From: Catenulispora pinisilvae
Lineage (GTDB): Bacteria > Actinomycetota > Actinomycetes > Streptomycetales > Catenulisporaceae
DNA length: 57,982 nt
Reading direction: 5' to 3'
Assembly (NCBI RefSeq): GCF_015356865.1
Contig: NZ_JAAFZA010000040.1
Location: 1-57,982, forward strand
Positions 25,710-38,047 of this stretch are shown piece by piece. The position numbers were made by a program, and so were the translations under genes. The notes beneath the pieces were generated by a model. It saw only the letters and a list, made by a program, of their open reading frames with translations. It was not told where the DNA came from and did not search any database. How positions within the stretch are numbered: the stretch's first letter is position 1; each line of letters starts with the position of its first letter.

Positions 25710-25919
25710 TCATCGGCCGGGGCGCTCGTTCCGGTAGCGCTCCGGGATCACACTCAAGGGCAGCGCTTCGCCGGTGGCGCGCGACCGGACGGCCGTCGGC
25801 CGCAGCAGGCGCCGAGGCCCCGGCCCCCGCGCGATCCACTTGCTGAGCGGTACCTCGACGGTCCCCATCGGATGCTCGACGGTCACCATCAGATCATCGG
25901 GATCCCAGTCCTCGGCCAC
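25710..25919 (-). CDS. Small protein, actinomycete-conserved type
   Basis: A 69-residue protein from GTG 25919: VAEDWDPDDLMVTVEH then GTVEVPLSKWIARGPGPR and RSRATGEALPLSVIPERYRN. The pattern (short acidic start, VPLS.W..RGPGPR, RSRATG.PLPLSVIP.RYRN) resembles small hypothetical proteins of streptomycetes from memory; function unknown. It starts 4 bp after the stop of the carboxymuconolactone decarboxylase-like gene in the same direction, so it is probably the last gene of the cholesterol oxidase transcript. Confidence 0.6.
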   Translation of the reverse strand: MAEDWDPDDLMVTVEHPMGTVEVPLSKWIARGPGPRRLLRPTAVRSRATGEALPLSVIPERYRNERPGR

Positions 25920-25923
25920 CCGA

Positions 25924-26399
25924 TCAGTGTCCCGGCAGCACACACACCGCGTCGATCCCCAGCACATGGTTGAGCCGCCCGAAGGCCAGCCACGACCCCA
26001 GACACATCGTCAGCTCGACTATCTCAGCCTGCGAATAGTCCTCGAGCATGCGCTGCCAGAACTCGGCGTCCAGGCCGTGGTGCTCCAGGGCGTAGCGCTC
26101 GGCATACTCGGCGGCCAGCTTCGCCCGCCGGTCCAGTGCCTCGGCGGTTCGCCATTCGGCGACCGCCGCGTCGAAGCCCTCCTCGACCTTCACGCCATCG
26201 CGCTCCGTGCGCCAGTCCAGGCAGAACAGGCAGCCGTTGATCTGGGCAGTCCGCAACCGGGCCGCCTCGAACTCCCGCAGCCCCAAAGTCGTGTGCTGGT
26301 ACACGGCCATCGAGAACGCGGCCGCCGCCGGTCCGATGCCGGGCACCATCTCGCCCCACACGTAGCCGATCGGCTCCTTGCCCTCGGGTACATCGATGA

Positions 26400-26403
<4 letters not shown>
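25924..26403 (-). CDS. Carboxymuconolactone decarboxylase / AhpD-like protein
   Basis: A 159-residue all-helical protein of the CMD family. The redox-type motif C58-LF-C61 occurs in RLRTAQINGCLFCLDWR, as in AhpD-like peroxidases, but the histidine usually found shortly after the second Cys is absent. The C-terminal half (LAAEYAERYALEHHGLDAEFWQRML) is typical of the family. The GTG at 26403 overlaps the stop of the upstream gene (GTGA, 4 bp), so translation is coupled. Part of the choA unit; it may handle peroxide produced by the oxidase, which is inference. Confidence 0.85.
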
Positions 26404-29160
<2,757 letters not shown>

Positions 29161-29236
29161 CTACCGCCACCGTGAGAAGTCACGCACTTACTGACGAGTA
29201 ATATAACGGAGCATCAGATCAAAAACCGCAGGTAGA

Positions 29237-29857
29237 TCATGCTGTATCGGCGCGCCGAGGGGTTTGACTCCGATACGTGTGCCCCAACTCCGGACCCAGC
29301 CCGAAGTAGTGCCGGAAGTTGTAGATCAGCGGACTCCACGCCGCCGGCTGCACATAGTCCGTCCCGGCGATCACGACCGCCCGATCGGCGTGCACCTTCA
29401 GCACTTGAGCCTCGACGATGAGGAAGTCCCCGGTGACGTCGAGCCGGGCCGGCGCCACCCGGGCCTCGAACTGCAACCCGCACTCCGCGACCCGCGGCGG
29501 ATTGACAAGAACAGACTCCTGAGATGTGAACCCTGATACACCGAACTTGTCAGGCTCGTACCGCATCCCGGCCGGTTTGCTCTCCGGCACCGGGAACCGG
29601 CCCGTCACCCCGGCCAGCGACTCGATCTGCTTCCACAAATGCGGTCCGGGCACGTTGATCACGATCTCCGGACGCCGCGCGAGGTTGTAGGCGGTCTGGC
29701 CGTCCGCACCGAGGCCGATGACGATCGTGTAACCCAGTGCCCACGCCGAGGAGATCGGCGCGAGGTTGGCCGAGCCGTCGTCGTTCTCCGTCGACAGCAG
29801 GACCACCGGGGTGCCGAAGTACAGGATCGTCGGCTCGATCGGGACATGCTCGCTCAT
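29237..29857 (-). CDS. Flavin reductase-like FMN-binding protein
   Basis: A 206-residue split-barrel flavin-binding protein. Key stretches: YFGTPVVLLSTENDDGSANLAPISSAWALG (FMN-phosphate site), ARRPEIVINVPGPHLWKQIESLA, KFGVSGFT and the C-terminal HYFGLGPELGHTYRS. Proteins of this type reduce flavins or act as flavin-dependent oxidoreductases. TACGGT (29864-29869) lies 6 nt before the ATG. It is divergent from an ArsR regulator, with one shared inverted repeat between them, so it is likely the regulator's target. It lies 118 bp upstream of choA but the operator between them suggests separate transcription. Confidence 0.85.
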   Translation of the reverse strand: MSEHVPIEPTILYFGTPVVLLSTENDDGSANLAPISSAWALGYTIVIGLGADGQTAYNLARRPEIVINVPGPHLWKQIESLAGVTGRFPVPESKPAGMRYEPDKFGVSGFTSQESVLVNPPRVAECGLQFEARVAPARLDVTGDFLIVEAQVLKVHADRAVVIAGTDYVQPAAWSPLIYNFRHYFGLGPELGHTYRSQTPRRADTA

Positions 29858-29881
29858 GAGCCGACCGTAGGCAGCGGACAC

Positions 29882-29897
29882 TTCGGCGGCGGCCGAA
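29882..29897. promoter_or_regulatory. Inverted repeat between flavin reductase and arsR
   Basis: TTCGGC-GGCG-GCCGAA overlaps the -35 position expected for the arsR promoter, whose CATAAT -10 (29910-29915) ends 7 nt before the ATG at 29923. Confidence 0.55.
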
Positions 29898-29922
29898 CCG
29901 TGGCCGGACCATAATCGCTGGT

Positions 29923-30666
29923 ATGAGCACCACCGGCCCCGTCCCCGCGGACCCCACCCTCGTCGGCTCCGACCTGGCCGCGATGGCCCGCCTGCTGGCC
30001 GACGGCACCCGCGCCACCTTCTGCCTGGCCCTGCTCGACGGCCGCGCCTGGACCCCGACGGAGCTGGCCCGGCACGCCGGCGTCGCGCCGTCCACCGCCA
30101 CCGAGCACCTGAACACCATGGTCGCCGGCGGGCTGCTGGTCCAGGAACGCCAGGGCCGGCACCGCTACGTGCGGCTGGCCGACCAGCAGATGGCCGAGCT
30201 GATCGAGACCATGGCCGCCGCCGCACCGGTCCGGCCGGCCCCCGCGGCGCGCACGCTGTCCGCCGACAGCCGGCGGCGCGCGCTGGCCCACGCCCGCACC
30301 TGCTATGACCACCTGGCCGGCCGGGTCGGCGTGGCGATCGCCGACGCCATGACCGAGCGCGCGCTCGTGGAGTGGGAGCACGGCCCGCGGCTCACCCCCG
30401 GTGGCGAACGCTGGCTCGCCGAGCTCGCGATCGACGTCCCGGCCTCGGCCAAACGCCCGGCGCTGCGGCCGTGTCTGGACTGGACCGAACGCCGCCCGCA
30501 CCTGGCCGGCGCGGTCGGCGCGGCACTGTGCGGCCACGCGCTGGACCAGGGCTGGATCCGGCGGGTCGGCAGCAGCCGCGCGGTGCTCGTCACCCCGGCC
30601 GGCCGCGACGTCCTGGCCGCCCGGCTGGGGCTGTCCGCGGAGCTGTTGACCCCGGCCGGGAACTGA
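29923..30666 (+). CDS. ArsR-type HTH transcriptional regulator
   Basis: A 247-residue regulator with a winged HTH at the N-terminus (LVGSDLAAMARLLADGTRATFCLALLDGRAWTPTELARHAGVAPSTATEHLNTMVAGGLLVQERQGRHRYVRL in outline). The C-terminal 130 residues are longer than classical ArsR and lack the metal-binding Cys motif, so it probably senses something other than metal. Similar proteins are common in actinomycetes beside single oxidoreductase genes. Divergent from the flavin reductase-like gene. Followed by a 230-bp gap in which I see no gene. Confidence 0.88.
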   Translation: MSTTGPVPADPTLVGSDLAAMARLLADGTRATFCLALLDGRAWTPTELARHAGVAPSTATEHLNTMVAGGLLVQERQGRHRYVRLADQQMAELIETMAAAAPVRPAPAARTLSADSRRRALAHARTCYDHLAGRVGVAIADAMTERALVEWEHGPRLTPGGERWLAELAIDVPASAKRPALRPCLDWTERRPHLAGAVGAALCGHALDQGWIRRVGSSRAVLVTPAGRDVLAARLGLSAELLTPAGN

Positions 30667-30898
30667 CTCAGTTCTCTGATTCACTCATCGGCCCCGGCCG
30701 GTCGCGGTGCTATGCGGCATTGCGGTAGCGGGCGGTGCGGCGCCGCGCCAGCCATCGCCCGGCCGCGCCGGAGCGACATCGAATCAGAGCACGAATAGGG
30801 TCACCGGCACGCGGTCGGCTTCCGGCGAACCAGTTCTTCGGGTACCAGTGGGAGGGCGCCGCGCGTCCCATTCGGGTTCGACAAGGGGTGGAGGAGTC

Positions 30899-32362
30899 AT
30901 GTCAGCATCCTCAATCAGTGTGCGAAGAGCCCTGGCGTTCCTCGGAATGCTGGTGCTCACGGCCGCCGCGCTGGTGGTCGCGCCGGCCGGCCGGGCGCAC
31001 GCCGCCGCCAACGTCGCGGTGCAGCTCGGCTACGCCGACAACGCGCGGGCCAATCCCAACAACTTCCCGACTCCGTGGGAGGGCGCGCCGAACGTCACCT
31101 ACGGCGGCTGTACCGGCGGCTGCACCTTCGACGCCGGCGCGGTGCGGGTCATCAACAACACCGGGGTCAACGTCAACGTCGATTACGTGAAGGTGAGCTT
31201 CGGTACCTGCGTGTTCGACATCTGGCGGCACAACGTACCGCTTGGAATGAACGGGCAGTACATCCTCACCCAGACGATCAACTCCTTCAGCTCCGGCTGC
31301 ACCACCGACGGCTCCTTCGACACCTCCGACATCGGGCCGAACGGCGCGGACTGGTCCGGGAACTGCAATCAGTCCGGCGTGGTCCCGGTCGTCACGGTGT
31401 CCATCGACGGTGTGGTCAGCAACTTCAACGACACCGGCAAGATCCTGAACACCGGCGGCGTGGACGGCGCCTCCTGCGGGATGGGCAACGAGTCCCAGCA
31501 GTGGGCGCCGGTCGGCAGCGTCTCCTGCCCCGGCTCGATCCTGACTCTGGCGCCGAACCAGCAGGAACTCGCGGTCGGTTCTCAGGCCTCTGTCACCGCC
31601 GACTACGTCAACAGCTGCGGCGACCCGCTACAGGGCGCGCCGATCGCGTTCAAGGTCTCCGCGGGCCCGAACAGCGGCCTGACCGGCACCGGGACCACGG
31701 ACGCCGCGGGCAACGCGACGTTCAGCTATACCAGTACGACTTCGGGGACTGACACAGTCGGCTCCTCGACGTCGAACCCGGCCGGCACCGTCAGCTCCAA
31801 CGACGTCAGCGTCATCTGGGACATCCTGCTGACCGGCCGCGCCTACGCTCTGGAGTCCTCCGGCCTGCTGGGCATCACGCCGACACCCCAGGCCGGCCCG
31901 GTCGCGACCACCGTGGCGAGCAACAGCTCCCCGCCCTGCGTGGTCACCATCAGCGGCCTGATCAACGCCGGCACGCTGTGTGCGAACGTCACCACCGCGG
32001 TCGCCCCGGACTCCTCCACCGCCAACGCCTCGGTACAGCACGTCGGCATCGGCCTGCTCGGCCTCCCGGCGATCCAGATCGGTGCGGTCACATCCACCTC
32101 GCACTCGGTCTGCGCCGGCAGCACCGGCGGCGCGACCATCGCCTCCATCACGGTCGGCGGCATCGCGGTACCGGTCAGCGTCACCCCGGGCCCGAACACC
32201 ACGGTGAACCTGCTCGGGATCAAGCTGATCCTGAACGAGCAGATCCCCACCGGCACCGGCACCGACCACACGCTGACGGTCAACGCGGTGCACGTGATCG
32301 TGCCCGGGCTGCTGGACACGATCGTGGCCTCGTCGACGAGTGACATCCACGGGTGTGTCTGA
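30899..32362 (+). CDS. Exported protein with Ig-like and choice-of-anchor P-like region
   Basis: A 487-residue secreted protein. Signal peptide MSASSISVRRALAFLGMLV...GRAHAA. Residues 35-205: cysteine-containing beta-rich region (TYGGCTGGCTFDAGAVRVINNTG) not recognised. Residues about 210-295: invasin/Big_1-like Ig domain (ELAVGSQASVTADYVNSCGDPLQGAPIAFKV ... TDAAGNATFSYTST). Residues about 300-487: choice-of-anchor P-like (LTGRAYALESSGLLGITPTPQAGP ... TVNAVHVIVPGLLDTIVAS). GGAGGAG precedes the ATG. It probably acts at the cell surface; no enzymatic motif seen. A strong terminator follows. Confidence 0.82.
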   Translation: MSASSISVRRALAFLGMLVLTAAALVVAPAGRAHAAANVAVQLGYADNARANPNNFPTPWEGAPNVTYGGCTGGCTFDAGAVRVINNTGVNVNVDYVKVSFGTCVFDIWRHNVPLGMNGQYILTQTINSFSSGCTTDGSFDTSDIGPNGADWSGNCNQSGVVPVVTVSIDGVVSNFNDTGKILNTGGVDGASCGMGNESQQWAPVGSVSCPGSILTLAPNQQELAVGSQASVTADYVNSCGDPLQGAPIAFKVSAGPNSGLTGTGTTDAAGNATFSYTSTTSGTDTVGSSTSNPAGTVSSNDVSVIWDILLTGRAYALESSGLLGITPTPQAGPVATTVASNSSPPCVVTISGLINAGTLCANVTTAVAPDSSTANASVQHVGIGLLGLPAIQIGAVTSTSHSVCAGSTGGATIASITVGGIAVPVSVTPGPNTTVNLLGIKLILNEQIPTGTGTDHTLTVNAVHVIVPGLLDTIVASSTSDIHGCV

Positions 32363-32394
32363 GAACTGAGATGAGATAGGAGCTGCGAAAAGTG

Positions 32395-32427
32395 ACGGCC
32401 TGGCCGGGGGATCCCCGGCCAGGCCGT
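32395..32427. terminator. Bidirectional hairpin terminator
   Basis: A 15-bp perfect stem (32395-32409 with 32413-32427, arms ACGGCCTGGCCGGGG) with a 3-nt loop lies between the exported-protein gene and the convergent lipoprotein gene. Confidence 0.9.
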
Positions 32428-32487
32428 TCGTCGAGCGGGCGCGGCGGGCGTCGCGTCGTCACGTTCCGCCCGCGGGTTGTGCGGACC

Positions 32488-33063
32488 TCAGGCGCCGCAG
32501 GTCGTGCCCAGCGCGGTCATGTCAGTCGTGACCGCGGTCTCGTCAGGCTGCTTGCCGGAGGAGGCGGCGTTGGCGATGTTGGTGAGGTCGTCGCCGACCT
32601 TGTTGATCGCCGCGGCCTTCGACGGGTCGGTCGACTTGGCCGCGTCAGCGTGGAACTTGTCGCCGAGGGTCTTGAACGCGGCGATCGCGGCTGCGGGGTT
32701 GGTGCCGACGCTGCCCATCGATGAGCCGAGGGTGGACAGGTCCGTCATCGCCGCCTGGCACCCCGGATCGCTGCCGCCGAGCCCGCCGGTGGTGCCGCCG
32801 GTCGAGCTGGAGTCGTCCGAGGACGAGTCGCCGCCGGTCGTGCCCGAAGTGTCGGAAGAGGAAGCGCCGCCGGTCGAGGACCCCCCGGTCGAGGAGGTGC
32901 CGCCGGTGGACCCCGCCGCCGAGGTGTGGCCGGTCTGGCCGCCGGTGAGCGGGTTGCTGCTGCTACCGGGCGTCGTGCCGGACGAAGAACAGCCCCCGAG
33001 CAGGATCACCGACGAGGCCAGGGCCGCGCCGACGAGAGCCCGGACGCCACGCGTGGTGGACAT
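32488..33063 (-). CDS. Lipoprotein of unknown function
   Basis: A 191-residue putative lipoprotein. The lipobox LLGGC (Cys25) follows a short basic N-terminus and hydrophobic run. Residues 26-105 are a low-complexity Ser/Gly/Thr linker of the kind that spans the cell wall; residues 105-191 are a small helical domain with one Cys near each end (PGCQAAMTDL ... TTCGA). I do not recognise the family. An alternative start 5 codons upstream exists at 33078. Confidence 0.8.
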   Translation of the reverse strand: MSTTRGVRALVGAALASSVILLGGCSSSGTTPGSSSNPLTGGQTGHTSAAGSTGGTSSTGGSSTGGASSSDTSGTTGGDSSSDDSSSTGGTTGGLGGSDPGCQAAMTDLSTLGSSMGSVGTNPAAAIAAFKTLGDKFHADAAKSTDPSKAAAINKVGDDLTNIANAASSGKQPDETAVTTDMTALGTTCGA

Positions 33064-33193
33064 TGGTGTTACCCCCATTGTTGTGTATCGAGCGTGCGAA
33101 GTGCCTCGCCACGCTACCGCAACGGGTTGACGTCGAGTGCACAGACCGGAGGGATATCCCTTAAAAACGATGTCAAACGTGAGCGGCTCGCGA

Positions 33194-33685
33194 TCATCGC
33201 GTGATGTCGACCATTGAGACGATCTCCAGCGCCGCGGCGACCGTCGCCGCCAGCGTCTCCGTCACGGGAATCCCGAACCTGCGCCCCAGCCGGACCAGAT
33301 AGCGGTTCCGCTCGGGATTCGGGCAGTCCGGCGGGCAGCCGAGCACCGTGCGGCCCGAGCGCACGGTGAACCCGAACTCGACGTTTGTGGTGAAACCCGG
33401 CAGAGTGCGCAGATCGCGCGGAATCCAGAACAGGATCGCCGAGGCGCGGTCCAGTCCGTCCCACTCCCACTCGATCTGGTCCTCGTACTCGGTGTCCGAC
33501 AGACCGCCGGGGTGCTCCGGAATCAGGATGTGCAAGGTCGCCGGCGCGGTCCACGCGGCGTCCAGCGCCTGGATCGCCTGCGGACGCCAGGAGGCGACGG
33601 CTTCGGAGCGCGGGGTCGGACCGGCCAGGAACACGCTCGGCCCGGCCGGGATCGGCTGGCGGGCCCACACGACGGAAACAGTCAT
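33194..33685 (-). CDS. Nucleoside 2-deoxyribosyltransferase-like protein
   Basis: A 163-residue protein matching the nucleoside 2-deoxyribosyltransferase-like domain: SVFLAGPTPRSEAVASWRPQAIQAL (nucleoside-binding), EDQIEWEWDGLDRASAILFWIPRDLRTLPGFTTNVEFGF (with the E-W pair and the NVEFG motif carrying the catalytic Glu) and GCPPDCPNPERNRYL. It may exchange bases on nucleosides or hydrolyse N-glycosidic bonds. It is divergent from the phospholipase C gene, 135 bp away. Upstream in-frame ATGs (33757) give no homologous residues. Confidence 0.82.
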   Translation of the reverse strand: MTVSVVWARQPIPAGPSVFLAGPTPRSEAVASWRPQAIQALDAAWTAPATLHILIPEHPGGLSDTEYEDQIEWEWDGLDRASAILFWIPRDLRTLPGFTTNVEFGFTVRSGRTVLGCPPDCPNPERNRYLVRLGRRFGIPVTETLAATVAAALEIVSMVDITR

Positions 33686-33820
33686 GCGGTCATCATCAGG
33701 GGAACCGCGTGCCTTCTGGCAACGCTCGGCACCCGGAGTTCTCCCCGAATCCATCATCCGCGGCTACTTTGCGAAGGAAGAGCGACATCTCAATCCTCTG
33801 TCGAAGACAGGAGCCCGCGT

Positions 33821-35278
33821 ATGTCGTTGTCCCGTCGTCGTCTGGTCACCACAGCCGCCGCCACCTCCGCGCTGTCCCTACTGCCGCCCTCGCTGACCGA
33901 GGCGATGGCCGCGGCCGCCCCGGATCCGCGGCTGCACTCGCTGGACCAGATCGAGCACGTCATGATCCTGATGCAGGAGAACCGCAGCTTCGACCACTAC
34001 TTCGGCACGATGTCCGGGGTGCGGGGGTTCGGGGACCGCGACGCCATCCGCCTGCCCGACGGCCGTCCGGTGTTCTACCAGCCGGACGCCGCCAATCCCG
34101 ACGGCTACACCCTGCCGTTCCGTGTCGACACCACCAAGACCAGCGGGGCCAAGTACCCCAGCACCGACCACGGCTGGCCGGCCCAGCACGCGTCCTGGAA
34201 TCAGGGCGCGATGGACGGCTGGCTGGCCGCGCACCGCGTCACCGACGGCGGGCCCTGGACCATGGGTTACCACACGCGCCAGGACGTGCCGTTCCACTAC
34301 GCGCTCGCTGACGCCTTCACCGTGTGCGACAACTACCACTGCTCGGTCTTCGGCCCCACGCATCCCAACCGGGTGATGGCGATCAGCGGCACCAACGACC
34401 CGCACGGCGTGGCCGGCGGTCCGGTGGTGAGCAATGCCAACCCGGCGCCGTTCGGCTGGACCACCTACGCCGAACGCCTGGAGGCCGCCGGCATCAGCTG
34501 GCGCTACTACGTCGCCAACACCGCGGGCTCGGATCTGGGCTGGTTCCAGGCTTTCCAGGACGCTCCCAAGGATTCCTCGTTGTGGATCAACGGCGTGCAG
34601 GCCCGGCCGCCGCAGGCGATCGCCGACGACATCGCCAACGGCGACCTGCCCGCCGTCAGCTGGCTGAACTCGCAGTACCAGCCCTCGATCGGGCTGCCGG
34701 AGGCCAGCGAGCACCCGCCGGGGCTGCCGGCGGCCGGGGCCGAGTACATCTGGGACGTGCTGGACGCGCTCGGCCAGAACCCCGACGTGTGGGCCAAGAC
34801 CGTGCTGATCATCACCTACGACGAGAACGACGGCCAGTTCGACCACGTGCCGCCGCCCACCGCGCCGCCCGGCACGCCGGGGGAGTGGATCACCGCCGAC
34901 CCGCTGCCGGCGGACTGCGGCGGCTTCGCGGGCCCCAACGGGCTCGGGTTCCGGGTGCCGACGCTCGTCGTCTCGCCGTGGAGCGCCGGCGGCTACGTGT
35001 GCTCGGAGGTCTTCGACCACACCTCGACGCTGCGCTTCCTGGAGCGCCGGTTCGGCATCTGGGAGCCGAACATCAGCGACTGGCGCCGCCGTACTGTCGG
35101 TGATCTCACACGGACGCTGCGTATGCATGAGCCGCACCGCGCGTTCCCGAAGCTCCCGGACGCCGAGGCGCTGTACCAGACCGAACTGAACGAGGTCGCG
35201 ACGCTGCCCGCGCCGGTGCCGCCGACGGAGCAGAGCATGCCGCGCCAGGACCCGGGACGCCGCCGCCGGGTGGGGTGA
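33821..35278 (+). CDS. Phospholipase C / acid phosphatase-type phosphoesterase, Tat-exported
   Basis: A 485-residue secreted enzyme of the bacterial phosphoesterase family (PlcC-like, AcpA-like). Tat motif LSRRRLV at residues 3-9. The metal-site motif HVMILMQENRSFDHYFGTM is diagnostic; others are VCDNYHCSVFGPTHPNR, ISGTNDPHG, LIITYDENDGQFDHVPPP and TLVVSPWSAGGYV. It would release phosphate-containing head groups from phospholipids or other phosphodiesters outside the cell. AGGAG lies 8 nt before the ATG. An imperfect 16-bp-stem terminator follows. Confidence 0.93.
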   Translation: MSLSRRRLVTTAAATSALSLLPPSLTEAMAAAAPDPRLHSLDQIEHVMILMQENRSFDHYFGTMSGVRGFGDRDAIRLPDGRPVFYQPDAANPDGYTLPFRVDTTKTSGAKYPSTDHGWPAQHASWNQGAMDGWLAAHRVTDGGPWTMGYHTRQDVPFHYALADAFTVCDNYHCSVFGPTHPNRVMAISGTNDPHGVAGGPVVSNANPAPFGWTTYAERLEAAGISWRYYVANTAGSDLGWFQAFQDAPKDSSLWINGVQARPPQAIADDIANGDLPAVSWLNSQYQPSIGLPEASEHPPGLPAAGAEYIWDVLDALGQNPDVWAKTVLIITYDENDGQFDHVPPPTAPPGTPGEWITADPLPADCGGFAGPNGLGFRVPTLVVSPWSAGGYVCSEVFDHTSTLRFLERRFGIWEPNISDWRRRTVGDLTRTLRMHEPHRAFPKLPDAEALYQTELNEVATLPAPVPPTEQSMPRQDPGRRRRVG

Positions 35279-35297
35279 ATAGTCCCTTTTGTTAACG

Positions 35298-35334
35298 CTG
35301 GGAAGGTCCTGAGAACGCCTCAGGCCCTTCCCAG
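35298..35334 (+). terminator. Hairpin terminator after the phosphoesterase
   Basis: CTGGGAAGGTCCTGAG (35298-35313) pairs with CTCAGGCCCTTCCCAG (35319-35334), 15 of 16 positions, 5-nt loop. Confidence 0.8.
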
Positions 35335-36382
<1,048 letters not shown>

Positions 36383-36407
36383 GGTGCACAGCACACTGCT
36401 TCACTCG

Positions 36408-36436
36408 GCCCCGGCCCGCCTGGTGCGGGCCGGGGC
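36408..36436. terminator. Hairpin terminator between rpf-type gene and kinase gene
   Basis: GCCCCGGCCCGC (36408-36419) pairs perfectly with GCGGGCCGGGGC (36425-36436) over a 5-nt loop between convergent genes. Confidence 0.85.
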
Positions 36437-36469
36437 TGTGACTCGTGTTCGAGGCGTGTATTCGGGGCC

Positions 36470-37084
36470 TTATGAAACCGAAGTTCCGCGGGCCGCCGCG
36501 ACGGCCTCCAGCGTGAGCTTCAGCGAGGTATCAGCGTCCTGCTTCGCTGAGTCCATCACCGCGTGCGGTTCCGGCCACGCCTCCCACATCCCCTGCATCC
36601 GCAGCACGTGCTCCCACGGCACCGTCGGCCGCCAGCCGGGGATGCCCCGGTCCCGGCCCTCCACCCGCGAGCGGTGCAGCTCCGCGTCCGTGCAGACGCA
36701 CTCCACGCCGACCAGGCGCGCTCCGAGGTTCTCCGTCACCCGCCGATACCGCTCCCGGGCCTGGACCTCGTGCCCGGTCACGTCGAGCACCACGTCCAGC
36801 CCGAGCTGCAACTGCCGGGCGAGCGCCGCCACGATCATCATCTCCGCCAGCGGGTCCAGGTTGTCGTCCGTCAGCACCCGGAAGGGTGTCAGGGCACCGA
36901 GTTGCCAGTCCATGGAGAACACCGCCGCGCGAAGCTCCCGGGCCAGGCCCTCGGCAAGCGTGCTCTTCCCGGCCCCCGGCACGCCGGCGACCAGCACCGC
37001 GACCGGTGTCGCATCGGGGTCCAGCGGAGTCAGGCGCTCGTAGACTCCGAACGCGTAGTCGGCCATCGCGGCGTCATCGGTCAT
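36470..37084 (-). CDS. P-loop kinase-like protein (zeta-toxin/AAA type)
   Basis: A 204-residue nucleotide-binding protein. The Walker A motif is AVLVAGVPGAGKSTLAEGLA; a DVTG (VVLDVTGHEVQARERYRRV) and an Arg-rich lid (HRSRVEGRDRG) resemble small-molecule kinases of the zeta toxin/chloramphenicol phosphotransferase class. The phosphate acceptor is unknown. No antitoxin-like partner is next to it, so a toxin role is not supported. TAGGCT (37092-37097) lies 7 nt before ATG 37084, suggesting a leaderless mRNA. Divergent from the dienelactone hydrolase gene. Confidence 0.78.
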   Translation of the reverse strand: MTDDAAMADYAFGVYERLTPLDPDATPVAVLVAGVPGAGKSTLAEGLARELRAAVFSMDWQLGALTPFRVLTDDNLDPLAEMMIVAALARQLQLGLDVVLDVTGHEVQARERYRRVTENLGARLVGVECVCTDAELHRSRVEGRDRGIPGWRPTVPWEHVLRMQGMWEAWPEPHAVMDSAKQDADTSLKLTLEAVAAARGTSVS

Positions 37085-37184
37085 GGAACCGAGCCTAGGC
37101 GGGCGCCCGGCTGAAGTGGGTGCGCATTCGCTGACGGCGAACGCCGTAACACCGATCGTCGTCACCATCGCCTAGCCTGGACCC

Positions 37185-37946
37185 ATGCCCGCAGCTTCAG
37201 TGTCCACCAAAGCGTTGCAGATCCCCACCCCTGACGGTCAGTCCGACGCCTTCGCCGCTTTCCCCGACGACGGCGGGCGCCACCCGGGGGTGCTGATGTA
37301 CCCGGACGGCTTCGGCATCCGGCCGGTGTTGCGGGAGATGGCCGGCGAACTGGCCGGGCACGGGTACTACGTGCTCGTCCCCAACTACTTCTACCGGACC
37401 GGCCCGGCACCGGTGATCGAACTTCCCGACTACATCGGAGAAGAGGCCAGGCCCGCGATCTTCGCCCGGCTGATGCCCATGATCGCGGCGCACACCAACG
37501 AACGCGTCCTGATGGACGCCGAGGCCTATCTCAGCTTCCTCACCGCTCAGCCCGAGGTCGGCGCCGGACCGGTCGCGGTGACCGGCTACTGCATCGGCGG
37601 CCTGTGGGCGCTGCGCACCGCCGCGGCCCACCCCGGCCAGGTCGCCGCCTTCGCCGGGTTCCACAGCCCGGTGGTCGCCGACGGTCCCGACGGCCTGCAC
37701 CGACTGCTTTCCCAGATCACTGCCGAGGTCCACCTCGGCCACGCTGCCTCCGACATGACACCCGAAGCGCTGAACGAGCTCAACGAGGCCTTGGACGCCG
37801 CGGGTGTCGGCCACAGCTCTGAGATCTACCCCGGCACCGTCCACGGCTTCACCATGTCCGACACCGACGCCTTCGACTCCGACGCGCGGCAGCTGCACTG
37901 GGACCGTCTGCTCGGCCTCCTGCGCCGGACGCTCGTCGACGGCTGA
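37185..37946 (+). CDS. Dienelactone hydrolase family protein
   Basis: A 253-residue alpha/beta hydrolase of the DLH family. The nucleophile motif is GYCIGG with Cys136, as in true dienelactone hydrolases, and the His is in VHGFTM; an acid residue is present in GHAASDMTPEAL. It hydrolyses lactones or related esters; the substrate is unknown. TAGCCT (37173-37178) stands 6 nt before the ATG. No catechol pathway genes are adjacent. The TetR-NmrA pair follows about 100 bp downstream with its own promoter. Confidence 0.88.
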   Translation: MPAASVSTKALQIPTPDGQSDAFAAFPDDGGRHPGVLMYPDGFGIRPVLREMAGELAGHGYYVLVPNYFYRTGPAPVIELPDYIGEEARPAIFARLMPMIAAHTNERVLMDAEAYLSFLTAQPEVGAGPVAVTGYCIGGLWALRTAAAHPGQVAAFAGFHSPVVADGPDGLHRLLSQITAEVHLGHAASDMTPEALNELNEALDAAGVGHSSEIYPGTVHGFTMSDTDAFDSDARQLHWDRLLGLLRRTLVDG

Positions 37947-37983
37947 GGCCCCGGTCGAGAGACCAGCCGAGAAACAAACCGGC

Positions 37984-38043
37984 TTGACCCAGCCCACCGG
38001 GCCGGACTACTTTCGATACGAAACCGTAGCGTATCGGAAGTAG
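37984..38043 (+). promoter_or_regulatory. Promoter and TetR operator of the tetR-NmrA operon
   Basis: TTGACC (37984-37989) and TACTTT (38008-38013) are 18 bp apart. A long dyad overlaps the -10 and start site: left arm 38007-38020, right arm 38030-38043, 13 of 14 positions matching with core CGATACG-N9-CGTATCG. It ends 4 bp before the tetR ATG, so autorepression is very likely. Confidence 0.8.
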
Positions 38044-38047
38044 GATC

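Noticed and set aside
36470-37084. Zeta-type toxin of a toxin-antitoxin system
   Set aside because: There is a kinase-like P-loop, but no small partner gene on either side; neighbours are divergent or convergent with clear functions.
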